Source: DASRFR01 sp035651455
GTDB lineage: Bacteria > Acidobacteriota > Terriglobia > Terriglobales > Acidobacteriaceae
DNA: 64,000 nt
Direction: 5' to 3'
Assembly: GCA_035651455.1 (NCBI GenBank)
Contig: DASRFR010000054.1
Span: 186,001 to 250,000 of the forward strand
The notes under the pieces are model-generated. The model was not told the origin of the DNA, did no database searches, and saw only the letters and a program-made list of their open reading frames with translations. The translations under genes were made by a program, and so were the position numbers. Every line of letters begins with the position of its first letter. The stretch's first letter is position 1. Of this stretch, positions 53,217 through 62,238 are shown piece after piece.

Positions 53217-54212
53217 ATGAAAGAACGCAAACTTGGAAAAAGCAATGTTGAGGTCTCGGCTATCGGCCTCGGCTGCATGGGAATGAGCTGGTCCTATGGG
53301 CCCGCGAAAGACAGGCAGGAAATGATTTCGCTGCTTCGCGCTGCCGTCGAGAGCGGTGTCACATTCTTTGATACAGCCGAAGCCTACGGACCCTTAACGA
53401 ACGAGGAGCTTGTAGGGGAAGCCCTGGCTCCCTTCCGTGGGCGCGTAGTGATCGCAACCAAGTTCGGCTGGGCGCCTGCTCCGGGCGATCGGGAACGCTG
53501 GACCACTTTGAATAGCCGCCCCGAGCACATCAAGCGGGTTGTTGAAGGATCGCTCAAGCGGCTGAAAGTTGATGTGATAGACCTCTATTACCAGCACCGC
53601 GTCGATCCCAACGTGCCGATCGAGGAAGTTGCAGGTGCAGTGAAAGACTTGATTGAGCAGGGGAAAGTGAAGCACTTCGGACTTTCCGAAGCGGGTGAAC
53701 AGACGATTCGGCACGCCCATGCGGTTCAGCCTGTAACCGCGTTACAAAGTGAATACTCGCTGTGGTTCAGGCGGCCGGAACTGGAGATCTTGCCCACTCT
53801 CGAGGAACTCGGCATTGGCTTCGTTCCCTACAGTCCGTTGGGGAAGGGATTTCTGACGGGAAAGATCAGCGCAGATACGAAGTTCGACAGCACTGACTTT
53901 CGCAGCACGCTTCCGCGCTTTCGCCCGGACAACATGGATGCGAACCAGGCAATGGTAGATCTGCTCACCAGATTTGCGGAACAAAAGAAGGCGACGCCAG
54001 CGCAGATCGCGCTCGCCTGGCTGCTGATGAAAAAGCCGTGGATCGTCCCTATTCCCGGCACTACCAAGCTGCATCGCCTGGAAGAAAACATTGGAGCCGC
54101 TGCAGTCGAACTTACACCCAACGAGGTTAGGGAAATTGAAACCGCCGCCTCAAACATAGACGTGCACGGGGCGCGATATCCTGAGCAAATAGAGCAAATG
54201 AGTTATCGCTGA
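53217..54212 (+). CDS. Aldo/keto reductase
   Basis: 331-residue NADPH-dependent carbonyl reductase of the AKR TIM-barrel family (YajO/PdxI-like). The catalytic tetrad is visible: Asp in FFDTAEAYG with Tyr, Lys in IATKFGW and His in YYQHRVDP. NADP-binding residues follow in AWLLMKKPWIVPIPGTTK. It begins 18 bp after the lipocalin gene and is followed by an alcohol dehydrogenase after 14 bp. The operon suggests detoxification of a ketone or aldehyde. Substrate unknown. Confidence 0.93.
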   Translation: MKERKLGKSNVEVSAIGLGCMGMSWSYGPAKDRQEMISLLRAAVESGVTFFDTAEAYGPLTNEELVGEALAPFRGRVVIATKFGWAPAPGDRERWTTLNSRPEHIKRVVEGSLKRLKVDVIDLYYQHRVDPNVPIEEVAGAVKDLIEQGKVKHFGLSEAGEQTIRHAHAVQPVTALQSEYSLWFRRPELEILPTLEELGIGFVPYSPLGKGFLTGKISADTKFDSTDFRSTLPRFRPDNMDANQAMVDLLTRFAEQKKATPAQIALAWLLMKKPWIVPIPGTTKLHRLEENIGAAAVELTPNEVREIETAASNIDVHGARYPEQIEQMSYR

Positions 54213-54226
54213 GAGAGGAGAAAGCG

Positions 54227-55276
54227 ATGCAAGCAACTGTTTTATACGGGCCTCGCGACATTCGGTTCGAGGAACGCGATGATCCCAAGATCTTAAAACC
54301 GACAGATGCCATCATCAGAACCGCAGTGACTTGCATCTGTGGGTCCGACTTGTGGCCCTACCGAGGAATTAACCCGATCATGGAACCCAGCCCCATGGGC
54401 CACGAGTACTGCGGAATTGTTGAGGAAGTTGGGAGTGCCGTGAAGTCAATCAAGCCGGGTCAGTTTGTCATCGGATCCTTCGCGACATCGGACAATACTT
54501 GCCCCAATTGCCGCTACGGGTATCAATCGTCGTGTCTCCAACGCGAGTTCATGAGCACTGCGCAGGCGCCTTTCGTCCGTGTTCCGCTCGCGGACGGCAC
54601 ATTGGTTCCTACCCCGGGTCATCCAGCTGACGATCTACTCCCAAGCCTGCTGGCGCTGTCCGACGTCATGGGTACAGGATGGTTCGCCGCCGACGCCGCG
54701 AATGTAAAGCCCGGCAAGACGGTTGCAGTTGTGGGTGATGGCGCGGTCGGTCTACTAGCAGTACTTTCGGCAAAGCAGATGGGTGCGGAACGGATCATCG
54801 CCATGAGCCGTCATCAATCGCGGCAGAAGCTCGCACGGGACTTCGGCGCTACTGAAATCGTCCAAGAGCGAGGCCAAGCCGCCATCGACCGCATTAAGGA
54901 GATGACAGACGGTATCGGCGCTGACTCAGTTCTGGAGTGCGTAGGGACGAAAGAATCTATGATGCAGGCAATCGGTTCCACGCGTCCCGGCGGGTATATG
55001 AGCTATGTCGGCGTACCGCATGATGTCCAGCTGAACGGCCAGGATCTGTTCTTCTCGCATGTTCACTTGCATGGTGGGCCTGCTCCGGTTCGCCGCTACT
55101 TGCCCCAACTCATCGAGCTCGTATGGAGTCACAAGATCAATCCATGCAAGGTTTTCGACCTAACTCTGCCACTCGAGCAGGTTGCAGAAGGCTACCGTGC
55201 AATGGACGAACGCCGCGCGATTAAAACCTTACTGCGCCCGGATGTATCAAGTAATCAGCTTGCGGACGCCGCATAA
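54227..55276 (+). CDS. Zinc-dependent alcohol dehydrogenase
   Basis: 349-residue MDR-family enzyme. Catalytic zinc ligands are Cys in CICGSDLWPYRG and His-Glu in GHEYCGIVEEVG. The structural zinc lobe is reduced: SDNTCPNCRYGYQSSC has three cysteines with Asp in the place of the first. The NAD-binding fold has VVGDGAVGLLAVLSA. A clear GAGAGGAG lies before the ATG. It reads in the operon between the aldo/keto reductase and the carboxymuconolactone decarboxylase-like protein. Confidence 0.93.
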   Translation: MQATVLYGPRDIRFEERDDPKILKPTDAIIRTAVTCICGSDLWPYRGINPIMEPSPMGHEYCGIVEEVGSAVKSIKPGQFVIGSFATSDNTCPNCRYGYQSSCLQREFMSTAQAPFVRVPLADGTLVPTPGHPADDLLPSLLALSDVMGTGWFAADAANVKPGKTVAVVGDGAVGLLAVLSAKQMGAERIIAMSRHQSRQKLARDFGATEIVQERGQAAIDRIKEMTDGIGADSVLECVGTKESMMQAIGSTRPGGYMSYVGVPHDVQLNGQDLFFSHVHLHGGPAPVRRYLPQLIELVWSHKINPCKVFDLTLPLEQVAEGYRAMDERRAIKTLLRPDVSSNQLADAA

Positions 55277-55301
55277 CATAACATAATAGGAGCGGCCAGA
55301 G

Positions 55302-55628
55302 ATGCCCAAACCATCAGATGGAGCTAAGAAACTGATTGGCGATTTTTCCCCGAAGCTGGTTGAACTCACCGATCAAGTGCTGTTTGACGATGTCTGGGAG
55401 CGCAAGGAATTATCTAAGCGCGATCGCAGCCTCATCACCGTGGCGGCGCTGATCGCGCTGAACCGGCCCGAGCAATTGAAATTTCATCTCGGCAAAGCCG
55501 TGGAGAATGGAGTGAAAAAAGAACAGTTGATCGAGGCTATCACTCATCTGGCATTCTACTCTGGGTGGCCGAACGCAATGACTGCCATTCTGCTTGCCAA
55601 AGAGCTTTTCGAAAAAACCAACAGCTAA
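55302..55628 (+). CDS. Carboxymuconolactone decarboxylase family protein
   Basis: 108 residues of the CMD/AhpD fold. DRSLITVAALIALN is followed by LKFHLGKAVENGV and HLAFYSGWPNAM. The CxxC of AhpD is absent, so it is not a peroxidase, and the pattern fits the gamma-CMD side of the family. AGGAGCGG is upstream of the ATG. Its stop overlaps the SDR start by one base (TAATG), so the two are translationally coupled. Confidence 0.9.
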   Translation: MPKPSDGAKKLIGDFSPKLVELTDQVLFDDVWERKELSKRDRSLITVAALIALNRPEQLKFHLGKAVENGVKKEQLIEAITHLAFYSGWPNAMTAILLAKELFEKTNS

Positions 55629-56356
55629 TGACCCAGAGCCCCCATTCATCGGACACGTCAGCACGCGTGGCATTAGTGACCGGAGCTAACCGCGGTATCG
55701 GATTTGAAGTCTGTCGGCAACTGGCCGAAAGAGACTTCGTCGTGCTACTCACGGCACGAGACGCTGCCAGGGCGAACAGTGCAGCGAAGAAGCTCGCCAA
55801 ACTTGGTACAGTCGAGCCTCTGGTGTTGGATGTCTCGAATGCGTCCAGCATCAAGAAAGCCGCAGCCGAAGTAGCGAGCGCATACAGCTACCTCGACGTG
55901 CTCGTGAACAACGCTGGGATCAATTACGACACGTGGGAAACGGTTGAGAACGCAGATGTCAGCGGCACGGTAATGGAGACGATCACAACAAACCTGTTAG
56001 GCCCGTGGCGTGTCTGCCAGGTATTCCTGCCGCTACTGCGAAAAAGTCAAGCGGGCCGCATTGTGAACGTTTCATCAGAATCAGGATCGCTCGCGAACAT
56101 GGGTGGCGCTGCGCCTGCCTATCAGGTCACGAAGGCTGCCCTGAATGCCTTGACGCGCACGCTTGCCGATGAACTGCGTGGCTCGGGCATCCTCGTGAAC
56201 GCAGTATGTCCAGGCTGGGTGGCGACTGATATGGGCGGAGCTGGTGCTCCTCGTTCCGTTCGCGAGGGGGCTGCGGGAATCCTATGGGCGGCGACCCTGC
56301 CGGACAAGGGTCCGACCGGTGGATTCTTCCGCGACGGCAAACCACTACCCTGGTGA
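55628..56356 (+). CDS. Short-chain dehydrogenase/reductase
   Basis: 242-residue Rossmann-fold oxidoreductase similar to carbonyl reductases. Cofactor loop TGANRGIGFEV, then NNAGIN, the catalytic Ser in VSSESGS and YQVTK with Tyr and Lys. I use the ATG at 55628, which overlaps the upstream stop. It ends the lipocalin-AKR-ADH-CMD-SDR unit. Together these enzymes suggest oxidation/reduction of a xenobiotic or plant-derived carbonyl compound, an inference. Confidence 0.93.
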   Translation: MTQSPHSSDTSARVALVTGANRGIGFEVCRQLAERDFVVLLTARDAARANSAAKKLAKLGTVEPLVLDVSNASSIKKAAAEVASAYSYLDVLVNNAGINYDTWETVENADVSGTVMETITTNLLGPWRVCQVFLPLLRKSQAGRIVNVSSESGSLANMGGAAPAYQVTKAALNALTRTLADELRGSGILVNAVCPGWVATDMGGAGAPRSVREGAAGILWAATLPDKGPTGGFFRDGKPLPW

Positions 56357-56549
56357 CACCCGCGTTTCGCCGCAAACTGTTTGTTCAAACTCCCGAATTG
56401 TCTGCAATCCGGAAACCATGATGCCTGCTCGCCAGCTTCCGGATTGCCCTTCATCCGCTCGCAGCAGTGCGATAAGCATCCCGCTAATGCTCCGGCCCGA
56501 TATGTACGCTGATCCAAAGTGTTCGCCGTGCAGGCCTCGCGCGCGATAG

Positions 56550-56990
56550 CTAGTGCCAACGTGCGCCCGGCTTCCGCAGGTAATGCCGGAAGACGTATCC
56601 CCACGGGATAATCGGGATCAAGATAACGCCCAACGCGATCGCCTTGAAGTCCTCTGTGAATTGCGTCGTGTGCACGCCCGCCCTCCATTGCGGTAGCCCG
56701 TAATCGATGAGCCAGATTGTCTTCCACCCCAGCTCGAAAAGAAGTATCGGAAGCATTTGCAGCGGGTAGCGGAGGCCGAAGCACGCAAGCAAGCACAGTG
56801 CGCCGAGCATGCTCGGGATTACCCCGCGGGCCGTCGGTTCATGGCCCATCAACTGCGGCAGAAACACGATGGCGCCGCCGATAAACAGCAGCAGGTACAT
56901 CGCGCGCAGTACGTATAGTCGGGCGAGAGAGACTTCGCTCTCTGCGGGGAACGCGGCCGACGGTGAAACACTGGCGACGCTCAAAGTCAT
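56550..56990 (-). CDS. Small membrane protein of unknown function
   Basis: 146 residues with three or four hydrophobic segments (RAMYLLLFIGGAIVFLP, MLGALCLLACFGL, ALGVILIPIIPWGYVF). No domain is recognised. Its start overlaps the XRE regulator stop by four bases (ATGA), so it is the third gene of the DUF2975-XRE operon. Role unknown. Confidence 0.78.
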   Translation of the reverse strand: MTLSVASVSPSAAFPAESEVSLARLYVLRAMYLLLFIGGAIVFLPQLMGHEPTARGVIPSMLGALCLLACFGLRYPLQMLPILLFELGWKTIWLIDYGLPQWRAGVHTTQFTEDFKAIALGVILIPIIPWGYVFRHYLRKPGARWH

Positions 56991-57247
56991 TTCAAATCTC
57001 CAATCTCTTCAAGTGAGGCAAACGGGCGCTCTCCGGCAACGGAATCTTGTCGAAATTCCAGAAGGTCGCCCGGCTGGCAGGCGAGCACTTCGCAGATTGC
57101 CTCAAGCGTCGAGAAGCGGACAGCCCGCGCCTTGCCGGTCTTCAGGATCGAGAGGTTAGCGAGAGTGATGTCGACACGTTCGGCGAGCTCTGTCAGCGTC
57201 ATGCGCCGCTCGTGCAGCAGGTCGTCGAGCTTGACGAGAATAGCCAT
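56987..57247 (-). CDS. Cro/CI-type (XRE) helix-turn-helix regulator
   Basis: 86 residues: a compact HTH (LDDLLHERRMTLTELAERV, ANLSILKTGKARAVRFSTL) followed by LACQPGDLLEF, the YozG-like small regulator type. The ATG lies directly against the stop of the DUF2975 gene. This DUF2975-plus-XRE pairing is frequent in bacteria. A palindromic site upstream of the operon is its likely target. Confidence 0.9.
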   Translation of the reverse strand: MAILVKLDDLLHERRMTLTELAERVDITLANLSILKTGKARAVRFSTLEAICEVLACQPGDLLEFRQDSVAGERPFASLEEIGDLK

Positions 57248-57781
57248 TCAGACCGTGCCCTCCAGATCCTCGCGCATGCGCGTCCCCTCCAGGAACACCT
57301 GGGCGAGCACGAACAGCAGCATGATCGCAAGCCAATCGGTGAGATCGAAATTGCCGTTGATGCGCAACGGCACTTCTCTGGTCGAGACCGCCGAGGCAAT
57401 CGCGACGACGCAGACGTGAAGCAGTTCGAGGCCGAGCAGCGCCCCGGCGATGGTCCGCAGCCGCCCGGCATTCTCCATGGTGAATGACTCACCTGTGCGC
57501 ACCGATTCGACCATCCTAAGTAGCCGGCTGAACATCACGTAAGCGATGGGTGTGCCTGCGATACCGATCATCATGATTGCGTGCATTCCGGCAATCACGC
57601 TGTCGTGACCGGCGACCGTGCCGACGCCCAGCGCTCGCCAGGTCCATTGCTCAGCCTGAAAGCTGGTCACCAGCAGCGCGAGAATCAGCACTCCAACAGT
57701 CCAGTTGAGGACGATGAGGATGCGCAAACTGACCCAAGTCATGCGTAGCGCCGTGGAATGTTTTATAGTGGGTTCCGACAT
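57248..57781 (-). CDS. DUF2975 membrane protein
   Basis: 177 residues with four hydrophobic segments (LRILIVLNWTVGVLILALLV near the start, IMMIGIAGTPIAYVMF, IAGALLGLELLHVCVVAIAS, DWLAIMLLFVLAQVF). Typical of DUF2975 proteins that accompany small XRE regulators. No enzymatic residues are seen. The start is only 15 bp from the operator, and no ribosome-binding site is visible, so it may be nearly leaderless. Function is unknown. Confidence 0.85.
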   Translation of the reverse strand: MSEPTIKHSTALRMTWVSLRILIVLNWTVGVLILALLVTSFQAEQWTWRALGVGTVAGHDSVIAGMHAIMMIGIAGTPIAYVMFSRLLRMVESVRTGESFTMENAGRLRTIAGALLGLELLHVCVVAIASAVSTREVPLRINGNFDLTDWLAIMLLFVLAQVFLEGTRMREDLEGTV

Positions 57782-57795
57782 AGATATTATCGATA

Positions 57796-57816
57796 AACGA
57801 TAAATTATTTATCGTT
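57796..57816. promoter_or_regulatory. Palindromic operator of the DUF2975-XRE operon
   Basis: A perfect 9-bp inverted repeat, AACGATAAA-tta-TTTATCGTT, lies 15 bp before the DUF2975 start. On the minus strand TTGCCG and TATCGT are 17 bp apart and could be -35 and -10 boxes with the operator between them. An extra CGATAAA at 57791-57797 gives a half-site in tandem. It fits autorepression by the XRE protein; that is inference. Confidence 0.75.
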
Positions 57817-57905
57817 CTTCGGCAAGTACCAAAACTTGGAAAAATGCGCCAGTGCGGGGTAGAGGCACGGCGGGGCCTTCGGTGGCGGCTTACTTCTTAT
57901 CAAGA

Positions 57906-57938
57906 CATGGTCGGCAGGTTCGATCCTGTCGCGCTCAC
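57906..57938 (+). repeat. Decayed copy of tRNA-Lys 3' end (candidate att site)
   Basis: The stretch from catgg to gctcac matches tRNA-Lys 40382 onward with a few indels: the T-arm reads GGCAGG-TTCGAT-CCTGT and GCGCTCAC follows. One base of the T loop is missing and no 5' half exists, so it is not a tRNA gene. It is in the same orientation as the tRNA and is the expected right-hand direct repeat of an integrated element. The remaining 290 bp up to the GH2 gene hold nothing recognised. Confidence 0.75.
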
Positions 57939-58227
57939 GAAACGATTTGAAGCGGCTGGCCAGACGCTGTGATCTTCAGCGAAGGTACGCCAGTAAATCC
58001 TCCGCGGCAGATCCGCCGGCCGAAGTGGCACCGCACACTCCTATGAGTAGTGCAAGCGCAGACCGCAAGCTAGAGACGGCCCTGAACGTCAGCGCCGTGA
58101 CCCCGGTTGGAATGTTGTCGCTGAGTCTTGCCATCGGGAAACACGGATCCTGACAAACACTGGTCCTAGTCCTGCTTACGAAGAAAGTTTTCGTTTAGAA
58201 TAGATTCCGAACTGGTCCTGCCTCGTC

Positions 58228-61056
58228 GTGATCTCGCCCATCCTGCTCCAATCCTCCGATACCGCCCATCGTATTGAGCTTGAATACGGTTGGGAAATTC
58301 TTGTTGACGTGTCCGGCCGGATGCAGCGGCAGGAGGCGGAAGGGTCTTCCCGATGGCGCAGCGTTCGCGTCGGGCTCTCGTGGAATGTGCAATTTGACGA
58401 TCTGCGCGACTACATGGGTGCGGCCTGGTACCGGGTCAGGTTTGAACTTCCGGCCTTTCGCGACACCCGTCACGTGCTGCTCAAATTCGGTGCGGTCGAT
58501 TATTTCTGCGAGACCTATTTGAACGGCTCGCTCGTGGGGACGCACGAAGGAGGGTACACGCCCTTCAGCTTCGAGGTGACCAGCGCGATCCATGCTGGCG
58601 GGAACGAACTCATGATGCGAGTTATCGATCCCCCGATGGATGAGGCCCAGAACCGGGCCTTGTTCCCGGAAATGATGTACAACGAGATTCCCCATGGTAA
58701 GCAGAACTGGTACGTGCAGAACTCGGGCATATGGCAGGGCGTGCGCCTGGAATTGTGTCCCAGCATTTACATTGAACGGCTCGACATCATTCCCAGGGTG
58801 GATGGCGAATTCCAGATTATCATGCCTCTGGCCGGCGTAGGTTTGGTCGCCGGCAGCGGGTCGCTTGCGTCACAGACAGAGTTGCAGGTCGACATCTTCG
58901 ATGACAGCGGGCGCCGCGTATTCCAGACGAAGCAGCCCCTGGATCCCTCGTCGAATACGCAACATGTAAAAGGCGCCATTCCCAACCCGCGGCGCTGGTC
59001 GCACGAGTATCCGGCGCTATATGCCGTGCAAGCTTCTCTGCAAGGGCCTGTGCAGTACTGCCGGCGCACTCGCTTTGGGTTCCGCTCGTTTGAGGCCCGG
59101 GATGGAAAGCTGTTTCTGAATGGCAAGCCGTTTTACATGATGGCCGCCCTGGACCAGGATTTCTATCCGGAAACCGTTCATACTCCCACCTCGGAAGCTT
59201 TCGTTCGCGACATGATGGTCAAGGCGAAGCGGTTAGGGGTCAACGTGCTTCGATGCCATCTCAAGGTGGCGCACCCGGTGTACCTCGACGTTGCCGATGA
59301 AGTCGGAATGCTGATCTGGACCGAATTGCCATCCTGGAGCGACTGCTGGTTCCCCTGCGATCACTTCTCTTCGATGGCGGCAATCCGCGCGGAAAAGATG
59401 TTCCGTGAAATCTTGATACGCGATTGGAACCACCCCTGCATCGTGCTGCAAACCATCATTAACGAATCCTGGGGTATCAACCTGAAGGATGCAACGCAAC
59501 GGGCTTGGTTGCGTGCGACCTTCGACCAGATTAAAGGTTTGCTCGCGCCGCTAGGCAGGCTGGTCGTGGACAACAGCCCCTGCGAGGGCAATTTTCACGT
59601 CAAGACGGATATCGAGGACTTTCACCAGTACTACTCCATGCCGGACCAGGTAAGACACTGGGATAAGTGGCTGGATGATTTTTCCAATCGCCCTGACTGG
59701 AGCTTTAGTCCCTTCGGAGACGCGGAGCGCACCCGCCATGAACCCCTGCTGGTTTCTGAGTTCGGCAACTGGGGTCTTCCGCGGCTGCCTGAAGAACTCC
59801 CGTGGTGGTTTCACGTCGCTTTTGGCGATCGCGAGGTGACCAGGCCGGCCGGAGTTCTCGAGCGTTTCCGTGAGTATGGACTCGAGAAACTCTTCGGCAC
59901 CTTCAACCAGATGGCGGAAGAAACTCAGTGGCACCAGTTCTCGTCTCTTAAACATGAGATTGAGAGCATTCGGTCGTACCCGTCAATCCAGGGATACGTG
60001 GTGACCGGTATCACCGATGTGCATTGGGAGGTCAACGGCCTTCTCGACATGTGGCGCAACGTTAAGAGCTTTGCCGACGAGCTCAGTGCATTGCAGCACC
60101 CGGATCTCATCATGTGCAAGCTTCCGCGGTACTCCTTCTGGGAGAAGGAGCGCATCGAGATCCCGGTCTTGCTCTCTCACTACAGCAGCGCAGATCTCAC
60201 GGGAGCGCACGTGCGCTGGTCGACCGAGGCCGGAAAGGGAGGGCATTTTACGCTGCCGAGCGGAATCGCGTCCGGAACTGTTGTGGCTCTCCCAGGTATT
60301 TTGCTCGAAATGCCTGAAGTAGTCAGCGGGCCCGCTACGGTGCGACTCGAAATCGAGATTCGCTTGCGCAGCGGTCATCGTGCTACGGAGAACTCGTATG
60401 AGGTATTCGTCTTCCCGGCTGCGGAGAAGCCAAAACCAATAATTGCCATTTCAGACCCTCGGATCGAGTCCCTTCGCCATGACCTCCTGCAAGCTGGTTA
60501 CGAACTGGCAGGCGAGCCTCACGGCCCCTCGCTGATGATTGCGAGCGCATACGACACGGCAGTCGCTTCCCATCTCAGGAACCGAGGTAACGTCCTGATC
60601 ATCGCCGATTCCGGCGATGCAGTTCCTGCCGAATGGCCGTTGCGGGTAATGCAACGTGCTGGCACGGAACTCGATGGACGCTGGTTCTCCAACTTCAACT
60701 GGATCCGTACGGACCGGCGCCCATTCTCCGCCGTGGCATTTACACGCATCCTCGGCTTCGAATCCGCCGAAGTAGTGCCAGCTTACGTCATCCAGAACAT
60801 CGCGCCTGCGGATTTCGATGACGTGTTATCCGGGGCCACGTTCGGTTGGTTGAACAAGAATTCTGCGCTAGCGGTGCAAATGCAGGTCGGGGCAGGAAAG
60901 CTTCTTCTCACCACCTATCGTTTCAATAAATACCTGTCCGATCCATATGCGCGCGAACTGCTGGACAGCCTGGTTCAATATTCGTCAGGTAGCGATTGGC
61001 AACCCAAGTTGCGCATGCCCATCACCCAGGATTCCTGCGAGCCCGTGCGAGGCTGA
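58228..61056 (+). CDS. Glycoside hydrolase family 2 protein
   Basis: 942-residue GH2-type glycosidase. The N-terminal jelly-roll sugar-binding domain (RVRFELPAF, CETYLNGSLVGTHEGGYTPF) is followed by an immunoglobulin-like domain and the TIM barrel. Catalytic residues are Glu413 in INESWG (acid/base) and Glu511 in LVSEFGNWG (nucleophile). The last 300 residues form extra beta domains. No signal peptide is seen, so it would act in the cytoplasm. The start is GTG at 58228 without a good ribosome-binding site. Galactokinase starts right after its stop, which suggests beta-galactosidase activity. Confidence 0.88.
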   Translation: MISPILLQSSDTAHRIELEYGWEILVDVSGRMQRQEAEGSSRWRSVRVGLSWNVQFDDLRDYMGAAWYRVRFELPAFRDTRHVLLKFGAVDYFCETYLNGSLVGTHEGGYTPFSFEVTSAIHAGGNELMMRVIDPPMDEAQNRALFPEMMYNEIPHGKQNWYVQNSGIWQGVRLELCPSIYIERLDIIPRVDGEFQIIMPLAGVGLVAGSGSLASQTELQVDIFDDSGRRVFQTKQPLDPSSNTQHVKGAIPNPRRWSHEYPALYAVQASLQGPVQYCRRTRFGFRSFEARDGKLFLNGKPFYMMAALDQDFYPETVHTPTSEAFVRDMMVKAKRLGVNVLRCHLKVAHPVYLDVADEVGMLIWTELPSWSDCWFPCDHFSSMAAIRAEKMFREILIRDWNHPCIVLQTIINESWGINLKDATQRAWLRATFDQIKGLLAPLGRLVVDNSPCEGNFHVKTDIEDFHQYYSMPDQVRHWDKWLDDFSNRPDWSFSPFGDAERTRHEPLLVSEFGNWGLPRLPEELPWWFHVAFGDREVTRPAGVLERFREYGLEKLFGTFNQMAEETQWHQFSSLKHEIESIRSYPSIQGYVVTGITDVHWEVNGLLDMWRNVKSFADELSALQHPDLIMCKLPRYSFWEKERIEIPVLLSHYSSADLTGAHVRWSTEAGKGGHFTLPSGIASGTVVALPGILLEMPEVVSGPATVRLEIEIRLRSGHRATENSYEVFVFPAAEKPKPIIAISDPRIESLRHDLLQAGYELAGEPHGPSLMIASAYDTAVASHLRNRGNVLIIADSGDAVPAEWPLRVMQRAGTELDGRWFSNFNWIRTDRRPFSAVAFTRILGFESAEVVPAYVIQNIAPADFDDVLSGATFGWLNKNSALAVQMQVGAGKLLLTTYRFNKYLSDPYARELLDSLVQYSSGSDWQPKLRMPITQDSCEPVRG

Positions 61057-62238
61057 GTGCAAGCCCTCATCAATTCTGCTGAGACGGCACTGCTGCGCCA
61101 GTTGCGATCAGATTTCCTGTCAATGTTCGGACAGGACTGCCGGATATTCCGTGCCCCGGGACGCGTGAATCTGATCGGGGAGCACACCGACTACAACGAT
61201 GGCCTCGTCATGCCGGCCGCCATCGATTTTGCGACGTTTGTTGCTGCCGCGCCGTCGCCACGACCCGAACTGACAGCAAATTCCCGGCAACAGCAAAAAA
61301 CTGCCGCATTTATTCTCGATGCGGCGGCGCCTGCGCCATCCCGCGACTGGACGGACTATGTGCGAGGGGTTTCTTTGCAGTTGCAACTATCCGGGTTCGT
61401 TCTTACCGGCGCCAATCTCCTGGTGGACAGCCGTGTTCCGATCGGCGCCGGCCTGAGTTCATCAGCTGCGCTCGAAGTGGGGACCGCGTTGGCGCTCATC
61501 GACCTCGCCAAAGCTGACATCGAACCGAACGCCCTCGCCAGGTTATGCCAGCGCGCGGAAAACGAATTCGTGGGAGCCCGTTGCGGCATCATGGACCAGT
61601 TCGCCTCGGTTCACGGTCGCGCTGGGCATGCCATGTTGCTCGATTGTCGATCACTTGAAATGCGCTACGTGCCGCTCCCGGATAGTCTGCGGCTGGTCAT
61701 TTGCAACACCACGGTCAAGCATGCGCTTTCGGCCGGTGAATACAATACCCGGCGCGCTGAATGCGAGAGCGCAGTCCAGTACTTCGCCCGATTTCGACCT
61801 GGCATTCGCGCTCTGCGCGACGTCAACGACGACGATCTGCGGCGCTACGGGCCAGATTTGCCACAGGTCCTGTTCCGGCGCGCGCGCCATGTCGTGACTG
61901 AAAATGCGCGAGTCCTGAAAACGGCTGAAGCCCTGGAGCACGGCAACCTCCGGGAAGTCGGCAGGCTCATGTACGACTCGCACATCAGCTTGCGCGATGA
62001 CTACGAGGTCAGTTGCCCGGAACTGGACATAATGGTCGAAATAGCCCGACAGATTCCCGGCGTCATCGGGGCGCGCATGACCGGCGGCGGCTTCGGCGGT
62101 TGTACAGTCAATCTCATCGAGTTAGAGGCAATTCCCGAGCTTACCCGCCGCGTTCGAAATGAATACCACTCCGCAACTCAGATTAAGCCCGAGATCTATG
62201 TAACTTCGGCTGCAAGCGGCGCCGGGCGTGTCATCTAA
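61057..62238 (+). CDS. galK: Galactokinase
   Basis: 393-residue GHMP kinase that phosphorylates galactose at C1. It has the galactokinase signature GRVNLIGEHTDYNDG near residue 35, the ATP loop GAGLSSSAALEVG and the C-terminal GGGFGGCT motif. The GTG start follows the GH2 stop with no gap, so it is coupled to it. The galT gene follows after 386 bp. This places it in a galactose-use (Leloir) unit. Confidence 0.95.
   Translation: MQALINSAETALLRQLRSDFLSMFGQDCRIFRAPGRVNLIGEHTDYNDGLVMPAAIDFATFVAAAPSPRPELTANSRQQQKTAAFILDAAAPAPSRDWTDYVRGVSLQLQLSGFVLTGANLLVDSRVPIGAGLSSSAALEVGTALALIDLAKADIEPNALARLCQRAENEFVGARCGIMDQFASVHGRAGHAMLLDCRSLEMRYVPLPDSLRLVICNTTVKHALSAGEYNTRRAECESAVQYFARFRPGIRALRDVNDDDLRRYGPDLPQVLFRRARHVVTENARVLKTAEALEHGNLREVGRLMYDSHISLRDDYEVSCPELDIMVEIARQIPGVIGARMTGGGFGGCTVNLIELEAIPELTRRVRNEYHSATQIKPEIYVTSAASGAGRVI

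Noticed and set aside
57905..57940. Possible second tRNA gene
   Set aside because: The T loop lacks a base and no acceptor, D or anticodon arm precedes it; it is only a 3' fragment.
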